Part shown: positions 43,279 to 50,935 of the stretch, in pieces | Numbering within the stretch: the stretch's first letter is position 1 | How the letters are laid out: each line of letters opens with the position of its first letter | Origin: Vogesella fluminis | GTDB lineage: Bacteria > Pseudomonadota > Gammaproteobacteria > Burkholderiales > Chromobacteriaceae | Reading direction: 5' to 3' | Assembly (NCBI RefSeq): GCF_014652335.1 | Contig: NZ_BMYP01000016.1 | Coordinates: forward strand, 1 to 64,000 | DNA: 64,000 bases | The notes under the pieces: generated by a model | The model's input: the letters and a program-made list of their open reading frames with translations, nothing else | Databases searched by the model: none | What the model was told of the DNA's origin: nothing | Position numbers and translations under genes: made by a program

Positions 43279-44568
43279 ATGCTCAATTACGCCCACCAGC
43301 CGCATGCCCCATCCTATTACGCCGCCACCGCCGTGCCACGGGCGCCGGGTGCCGCGCTGCAAGGGCGGGTGGACTGCGACGTGTGCGTGATCGGCGGCGG
43401 CCTGACCGGGGTGTCCACCGCGCTGAATCTGGCCGAGCGCGGCCTGCACGTGGTGCTGCTGGAAGGCTCGCAGATCGGCTTTGGCGCCTCCGGCCGAAAC
43501 GGCGGCCAGGTGATCGCCGGTTACGCCTGCGAAATGGACACCATCCGCCAGCAACTGGGTGACGAGCTGGCCAAGGTGTTCTGGCAGATGTCGCTGGAGG
43601 CGATCGACATCATCGAGCAGCGGGTACGGCGGTACGGCATCGCCTGCAACTGGACGCGCGGCTACTGCACCGCGGCGGTGAAGCCGGCGCACCTCGACGA
43701 CCTGCTGGCGTGGCAGCACGAGGCGGAAAGCTTCTACGGCTACCGCCACTACACGCTGTGGGACAAGGAAACGTTGGCCGCCAACCTCGCCTCGGATCGT
43801 TATCAGGGCGGGCTGTTCGATCCGCTGGCCGGGCATATCCATCCGCTGAACTATCTGCTGGGGCTGGCCGCCGCCGCGCGCGCGGCCGGCGCGGTGCTGC
43901 ATGAGAACTCGCCGGTCACCAGTATCGAGGGTGGCGAACGGCCGCTGGTGCGGACCGCGCAGGGCGAGGTGCACTGCCGGCAGCTGGTGCTGGCCTGCAA
44001 TGCCTTCGTCGGCCAGCTGGTGCCGGCACTCAATCGCCGCATCATGCCGGTCGGCACCTATGTCATCGCCACCGAGCCGCTGGGCGAGGCGCGCGCGCGC
44101 GGCCTGATCGCCAACAATATGGCGGTGTGCGACACCAATTTCGTGCTCGACTACTACCGCCTGTCCGCCGACCATCGCCTGCTGTTCGGCGGCAAGGTCA
44201 GCTACTCCGGGCGCGAGCCGCGCGATCTGGCCGGCAGCATGCGCGCCGACATGCTGCGCGTGTTCCCGCAGCTGGCCGACGCGCGGATCGACTACGCCTG
44301 GGGCGGCTTTTGCGACATCACCATGAACCGGGCGCCGGACTTCGGCCGCCTTGCGGCCAACGTTTACTACGCGCAGGGTTTCTCCGGCCACGGCGTGGCC
44401 ATCACCGGGCTGGCCGGCAAGGTGCTGGCCGAGGCGATCAGCGGCGACGACAGCCGGCTGGCACTGTTCGAGCGACTGCGCCACCGCCGCTTCCCCGGCG
44501 GCGAGCTGCTGCGCACCCCGGCGCTGGTGCTGGGCATGGCCTGGTACCGGCTGCAGGATCGCCTCTGA
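43279..44568 (+). CDS. puuB: FAD oxidase, gamma-glutamylputrescine oxidase-like
   Basis: A 429-aa DAO-family flavoprotein. The dinucleotide motif is CDVCVIGGGLTGVSTALNLAERG (about 33-55), followed by FGASGRNGGQVIAGY as in PuuB and related amine oxidases; the C-terminal FAD contact is GFSGHGVAITGLAGK. Its place next to a polyamine importer and speA supports a role in putrescine breakdown through gamma-glutamyl intermediates, but no puuA, puuC or puuD is in the window. An exact CG-form repeat (44351) encodes LAANV. Confidence 0.82.
   Translation: MLNYAHQPHAPSYYAATAVPRAPGAALQGRVDCDVCVIGGGLTGVSTALNLAERGLHVVLLEGSQIGFGASGRNGGQVIAGYACEMDTIRQQLGDELAKVFWQMSLEAIDIIEQRVRRYGIACNWTRGYCTAAVKPAHLDDLLAWQHEAESFYGYRHYTLWDKETLAANLASDRYQGGLFDPLAGHIHPLNYLLGLAAAARAAGAVLHENSPVTSIEGGERPLVRTAQGEVHCRQLVLACNAFVGQLVPALNRRIMPVGTYVIATEPLGEARARGLIANNMAVCDTNFVLDYYRLSADHRLLFGGKVSYSGREPRDLAGSMRADMLRVFPQLADARIDYAWGGFCDITMNRAPDFGRLAANVYYAQGFSGHGVAITGLAGKVLAEAISGDDSRLALFERLRHRRFPGGELLRTPALVLGMAWYRLQDRL
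44351..44364 (-). repeat. Dispersed repeat, CG variant, exact
   Basis: AACGTTGGCCGCAA on minus in the puuB-like gene. Confidence 0.7.
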
Positions 44569-44777
44569 GCCGGTGCTCCCGGTGCGGCACGGCTATAGTG
44601 AGGCGATGGTGTCGTGCCACATAACGGTGCGCCGGTGTCGGCGTTTTGCCTCATGTTGCGGTGCGACATCAGCCTGCGGCCGCGGTGTTGAATATCATGG
44701 ACGCGCCACGCGCGGAACGTCGCCGCCGGGTGGTCGCGGAACGGTTAAAAAACATTCACATGACGACGCTACACTGG

Positions 44778-44791
44778 GGCGTTGGCCGCAG
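44778..44791 (+). repeat. Dispersed repeat, CG variant
   Basis: GGCGTTGGCCGCAG upstream of speA. Confidence 0.5.
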
Positions 44792-44838
44792 GGGTGGCCG
44801 GTGTCGTGTTGATTAAAATGGACGGTCCAAAATTGTGC

Positions 44839-44866
44839 TTGTCACAGCGCGTGATGTTGCTAAAAT
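44839..44866 (+). promoter_or_regulatory. Candidate speA promoter
   Basis: TTGTCA (44839-44844), 16-base spacer, TAAAAT (44861-44866), a good sigma-70 match. Confidence 0.6.
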
Positions 44867-44996
44867 CCGCGCTCATTTTGCGGCGATCAGCCGTTTATTG
44901 CGCGCTCCGACATCCCAGGCCCACATGAAGCTTTCTTAGCCCGAAAGCCGCGCACTAAGGAGCAGTTTTTCCAAATTTTTAGCAGGAAATCCTTTC

Positions 44997-46877
44997 ATGG
45001 CTTGGACTGTGGCAGATAGCCGGAGCCTCTACGGCATCCGGCATTGGGGGGCTGGCTATTTCAACGTCGGCGAGAGCGGTTGCGTCAAGGTGCGTCCTAA
45101 CGCCAACCATCAGCGCGAAATCAATCTGTACGAACTGGCTCACACGCTGTCGGACAAGGGTCTGGACATGCCGCTGCTGGTGCGTTTCCCGGACATCCTG
45201 CAAGACCGCGTCACCCGCCTGTGCCGCGCGTTTGACAACGCCATCGCCGGCATCGGCTACGACAACCAGTACACCGCGATCTACCCGATCAAGGTCAACC
45301 AGCAGGAGGCGGTGGTCAAAAGCATCATCGCCACCCCGGACGTGTCCATCGGCCTCGAAGCCGGCTCCAAGCCGGAACTGATGGCGGTACTGGCGCTGGC
45401 GCCCAAGGGTTGCACCATCATCTGCAACGGCTACAAGGACCGCGACTACATCCGCCTGGCGCTGATCGGCCAGCGTCTGGGCCACCAGGTGTTCCTGGTG
45501 ATCGAGAAGGAGTCCGAGGTCGACCTGCTGATCGAGGAAAGCCTGAAGCTGGGCGTGAAGGCCAATATCGGCCTGCGCGTGCGCCTGTCCTCGCTGGCAT
45601 CCAGCAAGTGGGCCGACACCGGTGGCGACAAGGGCAAGTTCGGCCTGTCCGCCGGCCAGCTGATCTCGGCGGTGGACAAGCTGGTGGCCGCCGGCCACGG
45701 TGACACCGTGCGCCTGATGCACTTCCACATGGGCTCGCAGATCGCCAACATCGCCGACTACCGTGCCGGCTTCCGCGAGGCGATCCGCTACTTCTCCGAG
45801 CTGCGCGCGCTGGGCCTGCCGGTCGATCACGTCGACGTCGGCGGCGGTCTGGGCGTCGACTACGACGGCACCCACTCGCGCAACGCCAGCTCCATCAACT
45901 ACGACATGGACGAATACGCGCAGGTGATCGTGTCGATGCTGCACGAATTCTGCGCCGAGAACGACATCCCGCATCCGCGCATCCTGTCCGAGTCCGGCCG
46001 CGCGATGACTGCGCACCACGCGGTGCTGATGATGAACGTGACCGACGTCGAGCGCCTGCCGGACACCATGCCGCAGATCGACGACGTCAGCCTGCTGGCC
46101 AAGCCGGTGGCCAAGCTGTTCGAGCTGATGAGCCTCACCGACGCCGAAATGGTGACCGAGACCTACTACCGCGCCAGCCATCTGGCGTCGGAAGTGTCGG
46201 ACATGTACGCCGAAGGCCGCATGACGCTGAAGGAAAAGGCCGTCGCCGAGCAGCTGCACGCCGCGCTGTGCCGCCGCCTGCTGTCGCAGCTGACCGCCAG
46301 CCAGCGCTCGCAGCGTCAGGTGTTCGACGACCTGACCGACCGTCTGGCCGACAAGTACTTCTGCAACTTCTCGGTGTTCCAGAGTCTGCCGGATACCTGG
46401 GCCATCGACCAGGTGCTGCCCATCATGCCGGTGCACCGCCTGGACGAGCAGCCGACGCGCCGTGCCGTGCTGCAGGACCTGACCTGCGATTCCGACGGCA
46501 AGGTCAAGCAGTACGTCGATGAGCAGAGCATCGAGTCCAGCATGCCGGTGCACGAGGTGAAGCCGGGCGAGGAATACCTGATCGCGGTGTTCCTGGTCGG
46601 TGCCTACCAGGAAATCCTCGGCGACATGCACAACCTGTTCGGCGATACCGATTCGGTCAACGTCTACGTGCGCGAAGGCGGCCGCCTGTCGTACGAGGGC
46701 GTGGAAGAGCACGACACCATCGAGGACATGCTGCGCTATGTGCACCTGTCGCCGGAGGAAATCCTCAACCGCTACGAAGCCAAGGCGCGCACCGCCGGGC
46801 TGAGTGCGGAAGAGCGCTCCAGTTACTTTGCCGAATTCTGCCGCGGCCTGAAGCAGTCGTCGTATCTGAACGTCTGA
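44997..46877 (+). CDS. speA: Biosynthetic arginine decarboxylase
   Basis: A 626-aa fold-type III PLP enzyme that makes agmatine from arginine for polyamine synthesis. The PLP lysine is K99 in [26 protein letters not shown] and the Cys-containing [21 protein letters not shown] are typical. The start ([22 protein letters not shown]) and length match SpeA. A 17-bp repeat hairpin follows. Confidence 0.95.
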   Translation: MAWTVADSRSLYGIRHWGAGYFNVGESGCVKVRPNANHQREINLYELAHTLSDKGLDMPLLVRFPDILQDRVTRLCRAFDNAIAGIGYDNQYTAIYPIKVNQQEAVVKSIIATPDVSIGLEAGSKPELMAVLALAPKGCTIICNGYKDRDYIRLALIGQRLGHQVFLVIEKESEVDLLIEESLKLGVKANIGLRVRLSSLASSKWADTGGDKGKFGLSAGQLISAVDKLVAAGHGDTVRLMHFHMGSQIANIADYRAGFREAIRYFSELRALGLPVDHVDVGGGLGVDYDGTHSRNASSINYDMDEYAQVIVSMLHEFCAENDIPHPRILSESGRAMTAHHAVLMMNVTDVERLPDTMPQIDDVSLLAKPVAKLFELMSLTDAEMVTETYYRASHLASEVSDMYAEGRMTLKEKAVAEQLHAALCRRLLSQLTASQRSQRQVFDDLTDRLADKYFCNFSVFQSLPDTWAIDQVLPIMPVHRLDEQPTRRAVLQDLTCDSDGKVKQYVDEQSIESSMPVHEVKPGEEYLIAVFLVGAYQEILGDMHNLFGDTDSVNVYVREGGRLSYEGVEEHDTIEDMLRYVHLSPEEILNRYEAKARTAGLSAEERSSYFAEFCRGLKQSSYLNV

Positions 46878-46927
46878 ATGCTGCGGTGAATCTGGCCGGG
46901 TAACACCCGCCGCCGGTGCAGTACAAA

Positions 46928-46941
46928 AAGGTTGGCCGCAA
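46928..46941 (+). repeat. Dispersed repeat, exact (left arm)
   Basis: AAGGTTGGCCGCAA, left arm of the speA hairpin. Confidence 0.9.
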
Positions 46942-46950
46942 GCTCCACGC

Positions 46951-46964
46951 TTGCGGCCAACCTT
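46951..46964 (-). repeat. Dispersed repeat, exact (right arm)
   Basis: AAGGTTGGCCGCAA on minus, right arm of the speA hairpin. Confidence 0.9.
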
Positions 46965-46966
46965 TG

Positions 46967-48358
46967 TTATTTGTGCTCAGCAGCGGTTGCCAGGAAGGTA
47001 AACACTTCTGGCGCCAGGTGCGCGACATTGCAGCGCAGCCACGGTGTCGCTTCCGGCTGTGCCCGGAACAGCACTCCGGGAGCCAGCAGGATGTCCTGCT
47101 GCAATGCTGCCTCGGTGCAACGGACCGCATCCAGTTCCGGCGGCAGCTGCACCCAGGCAAACAGGCTGGCGGCGGGCTCGGCAAATACCGGCCAGCCCAG
47201 CGCATCAAAGCCGCTTCTGGCGGCAAGGTTGGCCGCCAGCAGGCGGTCGCGCAGTTTCTGCAGGTGGCGGCGATAGCTGCCATCGGCCAGCATGGATTGC
47301 GCCAGCTGTTCGTTGATCAGGGACGAAGTCAGTCCGGTCAGCATCTTGTGGTTGACGAGGGCGTCGATCACCTCGTCGCTGGCCACCACATAGCCGACCC
47401 GCAGCGACGGCACCAGCGTCTTCGAAACGCTGCCGATATGGATGACGCGCTGGGTGCCGGCCAGCGCCTGCAACGGGCTACTGCCCGGTTCGACCAGTGC
47501 GGCGGACACGTCGTCCTCCACCACCCAGCAGGCGTGCTGCTCGGCCAGTTGCAGCACGCGATGGGCGGTGGCGTGGTCGTAACTGGCGCCGGTGGGGTTG
47601 TGCAGGCGCGGGTTGGTGAAAAAGGCGCGCGGCTGGTGTGCCTGCATCAGCTGCGCCAGTTGCGTGGTATCGGGGCCGTGCGAGGTCCACGGCGCGCCGA
47701 TGACGCGGGCGCCGGCCATTTTCAGTAGCGTAATCAGATTGCAGTAACCTGGGTCGTCTACCAGTACTACGTCACCACTATTTACCAGCATCTTGATGAC
47801 CAGTTGCAGCGCCTGGCTGGCGCCCTGCGTCAGCAGGATATTGTCGGGTGTCGCCGGTAGGCCTTGGGCGCCAAGGTTGGCGGCCAGTGTTTGTCGCAGG
47901 CGTAGCAGCCCCATCGGGTCGCCATAGTGTGCTGGCGGCTGTGGGTCGCGGCCGAGGGCACGCAGACTGCGGCCGAGCCCACTCTGGTCGTACCAGTCGG
48001 CAGGCAGCCAGCCGCTGCCCGGTTGCCGGTCACTATCGGCAGGGTTGAAGTGGTTGTCTATCAGCCAGTAGGCATCGGCAGTCTTCTGCGGTTGGCGTGG
48101 TGCAGAAACCAGGTTGCCAGTGGTTTGCGGACGCACATAAAAGCCGTCACCACGACGTGCAATCAATACACCCTCAGCGACGAGGCGGTCATAGGCTTCC
48201 ACCACAGTAAAGGTGCTGACCCCGTGGCTGGTGGCAAACTGGCGGATTGAGGGCACTTGCTCACCGGCGCGCCATTGCCGGCTGTTCACGGCATCCTGTA
48301 CTGCAGCAGTGATGCGTTCGATAAGCGAGCCGTTAAAGGCGTTCAGTTGCAAGGGCAT
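46967..48358 (-). CDS. MocR-type GntR/aminotransferase regulator
   Basis: A 463-aa regulator. Residues about 8-72 are a GntR winged helix (IRQFATSHGVSTFTVVEAYDRLVAEGVLIARRGDGFYV). The rest is a fold-type I aminotransferase domain with GDPMGLLRLRQTLA, DDPGYCNL, NPTGASYD and the PLP lysine in HIGSVSKTLVPSLRVGY. Start 48358 (MPLQLNAFNGSLIERI). It is divergent from a basic amino-acid binding-protein gene, its probable target. The frame upstream of 48358 crosses the promoter region and is rejected. Confidence 0.88.
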   Translation of the reverse strand: MPLQLNAFNGSLIERITAAVQDAVNSRQWRAGEQVPSIRQFATSHGVSTFTVVEAYDRLVAEGVLIARRGDGFYVRPQTTGNLVSAPRQPQKTADAYWLIDNHFNPADSDRQPGSGWLPADWYDQSGLGRSLRALGRDPQPPAHYGDPMGLLRLRQTLAANLGAQGLPATPDNILLTQGASQALQLVIKMLVNSGDVVLVDDPGYCNLITLLKMAGARVIGAPWTSHGPDTTQLAQLMQAHQPRAFFTNPRLHNPTGASYDHATAHRVLQLAEQHACWVVEDDVSAALVEPGSSPLQALAGTQRVIHIGSVSKTLVPSLRVGYVVASDEVIDALVNHKMLTGLTSSLINEQLAQSMLADGSYRRHLQKLRDRLLAANLAARSGFDALGWPVFAEPAASLFAWVQLPPELDAVRCTEAALQQDILLAPGVLFRAQPEATPWLRCNVAHLAPEVFTFLATAAEHK

Positions 48359-48386
48359 GGGGTCTCCATTGTATTGGTAATCCGGC

Positions 48387-48394
48387 CTGTACAG
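48387..48394. promoter_or_regulatory. Possible MocR operator
   Basis: CTGTACAG is a perfect palindrome in the 125-base divergent gap; a related GTACATGG lies at 48418-48425. MocR proteins often bind such paired sites, but the assignment is speculative. Confidence 0.3.
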
Positions 48395-48483
48395 CCATGG
48401 TGAAAAGCGGGCTGGTCGTACATGGTAGCGTGTTTGTGGCGCGCCTACAGTAGCGGCACCTACTCGGAGAAAAGAGACACGAC

Positions 48484-49251
48484 ATGAAGAAGCTATCGAT
48501 TGCAGTGCTGGCCTTGTTTGCTGCCAGCAGCCAGAGCGTATTTGCCGAAGAGTCGCTGCGCATTGTGACAGAGGGCACTTTCCCGCCATACAGCATGACC
48601 CGTGCCGATGGCAGTCTGACCGGTTTTGATGTCGATATTGCCAAGGCTTTGTGTCGTGAAATGAAAATGAATTGCGAGATCAAGGCCAATGATTTTGACG
48701 GCATGATCCCCGGTTTGATCGCAAAAAAATTCGATGTGGCCGTGGCTTCGATGGCTATTACCGAGGAGCGCAAGAAGGCGGTGGCTTTCAGTGACAAATA
48801 CCAGGGTGGCTACACGACGCTGATCGGCAAAATCGGTCAGAAGCTGGACGGCACGCCAGTGAGCATGAAGGGCAAGATCATCGGTGTCCAGCAAGGCACT
48901 ATCCAGGCGAACTATGCCCGTGCCAGATATCAGCCAGCAGGTGCCAAGCTCAATACCTATAGCACGGTGGAAAATGCATTTCTTGATGTGGTTAGCGGCC
49001 GCATCGATGCGCTGATGATTGATGTCGGTGGTGCTTATGAATTGAAGAAAAGCCCCAAGGGCAAGCAGGTCGAGATGTTCGGCCCGAAAATGAATGATGT
49101 GAAATATTTTGGTACCGGTTCCGGCATTGCCGTGCGTAAGGATGACAAAGTCCTGCTGGGCAGGATCAACGCCGCGCTAAAGACCATTTTGGCGAATGGC
49201 ACCTACAAAAAGATCAACGACCAGTATTTTGACTACAACCAGTACGATTGA
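48484..49251 (+). CDS. Basic amino-acid binding protein (ArgT/HisJ/AotJ-like)
   Basis: A 255-aa periplasmic protein. The signal peptide (MKKLSIAVLALFAASSQSVFA, 21 residues) is followed by LRIVTEGTFPPYSM and GFDVDIAKALCREMKMNCEI, the family 3 ligand-binding pattern for Lys/Arg/ornithine/His. It is divergent from the MocR-like regulator, has no transporter genes beside it, and its GC content is lower than the window average. Its neighbours make arginine, ornithine or an acyl derivative the likely ligand (inference). Confidence 0.85.
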   Translation: MKKLSIAVLALFAASSQSVFAEESLRIVTEGTFPPYSMTRADGSLTGFDVDIAKALCREMKMNCEIKANDFDGMIPGLIAKKFDVAVASMAITEERKKAVAFSDKYQGGYTTLIGKIGQKLDGTPVSMKGKIIGVQQGTIQANYARARYQPAGAKLNTYSTVENAFLDVVSGRIDALMIDVGGAYELKKSPKGKQVEMFGPKMNDVKYFGTGSGIAVRKDDKVLLGRINAALKTILANGTYKKINDQYFDYNQYD

Positions 49252-49279
49252 GCACCCCCGGCAAACAACCCCCACTGTG

Positions 49280-49304
49280 ACCTGGCTACGGCCGGGTATT
49301 TTTT
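49280..49304 (+). terminator. Terminator after binding-protein gene
   Basis: ACCTGGC-TACG-GCCGGGT (one T-G pair), then ATTTTTTG. Only 11 bases before the next start, so it could attenuate that gene. Confidence 0.7.
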
Positions 49305-49314
49305 GACAACAATT

Positions 49315-50400
49315 ATGCATATCCAGAAACATACCCTGCCGGGGGTTATGCCCGGTACACAGCATGTGCTCAATAGTTACCATTTCGGCAAGGAGGGTAG
49401 TGGGCCGCATGTTTATTTGCAGGCGGGGCTACACGCAGATGAATTACCGGGCATCGTGTTGTTGCACCGCCTGTGCCGCCGGTTGGAGGCATTGGAAAGT
49501 GAAGGGCACATTCGTGGGCAATTGACCGTGGTGCCAATGGCTAATCCGCAAGGCATGACCCAGTATTTGCAGGGGCAGCACTCCGGCCGTTTCGATGGTA
49601 TCAGCTCGGAAAACTTCAATCGTTACTATCCCGATCTGAGTGCTGTGGCAGAACTGGATACGGCAGCAGACAGTGCCAAGGTGCGTCAGGCCCTGCGTCA
49701 GGCGCTGGCAGCACTGCCAGTGATAAGCACGGTTGAGGCTCTGCGCCATACGCTGTTCGATATGGCGTTGCAGGCAGACATAGTGCTGGATATACATTGT
49801 GATAGCGAGGCGGTGTTGCATCTGTACGGCAATAATCGGCATCTCAAGGCAGTAAGTGAGCTGGCTGGTTTTTTGCAGGCAGGGGCGACGCTGCTATGCG
49901 ATGAAGCTGGTGGCATGTCATTTGATGATGCGGTGGTACAGAATTGGCGGCGCCTGGAGGGTAGGCTCGGTATTCATCTGGATATTCCATTGGCGCTGAC
50001 TGTCGAGTTGCGTGGAGTGGCTGATGTCGAGGACAGGCTGGCGGCGCGTGACGAAGGTGGCCTGCTGGCATGGCTGCGCTGGGTCGGCGTGCTGGATGGC
50101 GAACGGGTCGAGCCACCACTGGCACCGCAGGCTGTTACACCATTGGCGGGTGTTGAGACCATAGTGGCGCCGCATGGTGGCGTGGTCGTGTATCAGACGG
50201 CTCCCGGACAGATTCTGGCTGCCGGCTCGCGTATCGGTTATCTGCTCAATCCGCTGGATGGCAACCAGACGCCCTTGCTTAGCCAGCGTGGCGGCTACTT
50301 TTATGCACGTGTTGCAAACCGGCTGGCAACAACCGGTGCGGAGCTGGCATTTGTTGCGGGTACCGGTATTTGGCGCAATGGTGATTTGCTATCGGCATGA
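49315..50400 (+). CDS. Succinylglutamate desuccinylase/aspartoacylase-family protein
   Basis: A 361-aa zinc-hydrolase homologue. Zinc ligands: QAGLHADELPGIVLLH (H-x2-E) and DIVLDIHCDSEAVLH (His); NPQGMTQY and NRYYPDL resemble the substrate-binding Asn-Arg region. It has a C-terminal beta-rich extension of the AF_0764/AstE-like type. The ATG at 49315 is used; a TTG at 49303 lies in the terminator. It follows the binding-protein gene, so the two may import and deacylate an acylated amino acid. GC is low (one 60-base line is 50%). Confidence 0.78.
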   Translation: MHIQKHTLPGVMPGTQHVLNSYHFGKEGSGPHVYLQAGLHADELPGIVLLHRLCRRLEALESEGHIRGQLTVVPMANPQGMTQYLQGQHSGRFDGISSENFNRYYPDLSAVAELDTAADSAKVRQALRQALAALPVISTVEALRHTLFDMALQADIVLDIHCDSEAVLHLYGNNRHLKAVSELAGFLQAGATLLCDEAGGMSFDDAVVQNWRRLEGRLGIHLDIPLALTVELRGVADVEDRLAARDEGGLLAWLRWVGVLDGERVEPPLAPQAVTPLAGVETIVAPHGGVVVYQTAPGQILAAGSRIGYLLNPLDGNQTPLLSQRGGYFYARVANRLATTGAELAFVAGTGIWRNGDLLSA

Positions 50401-50484
50401 ATGGCTGGCAGTAACGGAACCTTCCTGTGCCGGGTTGCGGCACCGTGCTCCGGCACCGGGCCGGTATTGGCAGGTTTCCGGCTT

Positions 50485-50931
50485 TCAGCCGTCCCTGCGT
50501 TTCACCCAGATCGCTGTTTCCAGCTGGACGGCGATTTCTTCATGCTGGTTGCGGGTCGTCCACTGCAGGGTGACGATGCCGAATTGCGGCTGCCTGGCGG
50601 AGACGCGCTGTGCCAGTACCTCGATCTCGGTTTGCAGCGTGTCGCCGGCACGGGTTGGCCGCGGCCAGCGCAGATTGTCCACCTTCATGCCGACCAGGCC
50701 GCCAGCGACCCGTCCCAGCTCGCTGGCCACCACCATGCGCATGGTCAGGCTGGCGACGTGCCAGCCGCTGGCCGCAAGACCGTTGAACACGCTGTCCTCG
50801 GCCGCAACCTCGTCCAGGTGGAAAAACTGCGGATCAAAGCTGCCGGCGAAATCGCGGATTTCGGCCAGCGTCAGGGTATGGCTGGCGGTGTGGAAGCGGC
50901 GGCCGGGGATGAGGTCTTCGAAGTGCAGCAT
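50485..50931 (-). CDS. MaoC-like hydratase/dehydratase
   Basis: A 148-aa hot-dog-fold protein with the hydratase-2 motif: FAGSFDPQFFHLDEVAAEDSVFNGLAASGWH (about 28-58; Asp and His of the active-site loop present). R-specific enoyl-CoA hydratases of this family can feed PHA synthesis, and phaC/phaA are in the window but 37 kb away. It begins 5 bases after glnD ends on the same strand, so it may be co-transcribed with glnD. Confidence 0.83.
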   Translation of the reverse strand: MLHFEDLIPGRRFHTASHTLTLAEIRDFAGSFDPQFFHLDEVAAEDSVFNGLAASGWHVASLTMRMVVASELGRVAGGLVGMKVDNLRWPRPTRAGDTLQTEIEVLAQRVSARQPQFGIVTLQWTTRNQHEEIAVQLETAIWVKRRDG

Positions 50932-50935
50932 TTTG

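Larger units (their letters stand above)
44569..44996. other. Long leader/intergenic region upstream of speA
   Basis: 428 bases without a supported gene. It holds one weak CG repeat variant (44778-44791), the best promoter candidate (44839-44866), and then a leader of about 124 bases before speA. A leader of this length could carry regulation, but I see no known riboswitch. Confidence 0.5.
46927..46965. terminator. Repeat-pair hairpin between speA and mocR-like gene
   Basis: AAAGGTTGGCCGCAAGC (46927-46943), loop TCCAC, and the exact complement (46949-46965): a 17-bp perfect stem made of two whole inverted dispersed repeats. It lies between convergent genes with A and T tracts at the sides, so it can end both transcripts. 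Confidence 0.88.

Noticed and set aside
47871-47886. CAAGGTTGGCGGCCAG as a repeat copy
   Set aside because: It reads TTGGCGGCC, not TTGGCCGC, and fails the core.
49303-49314. TTG start for the AstE-superfamily gene
   Set aside because: It lies in the T tract of the upstream terminator; ATG at 49315 is better.
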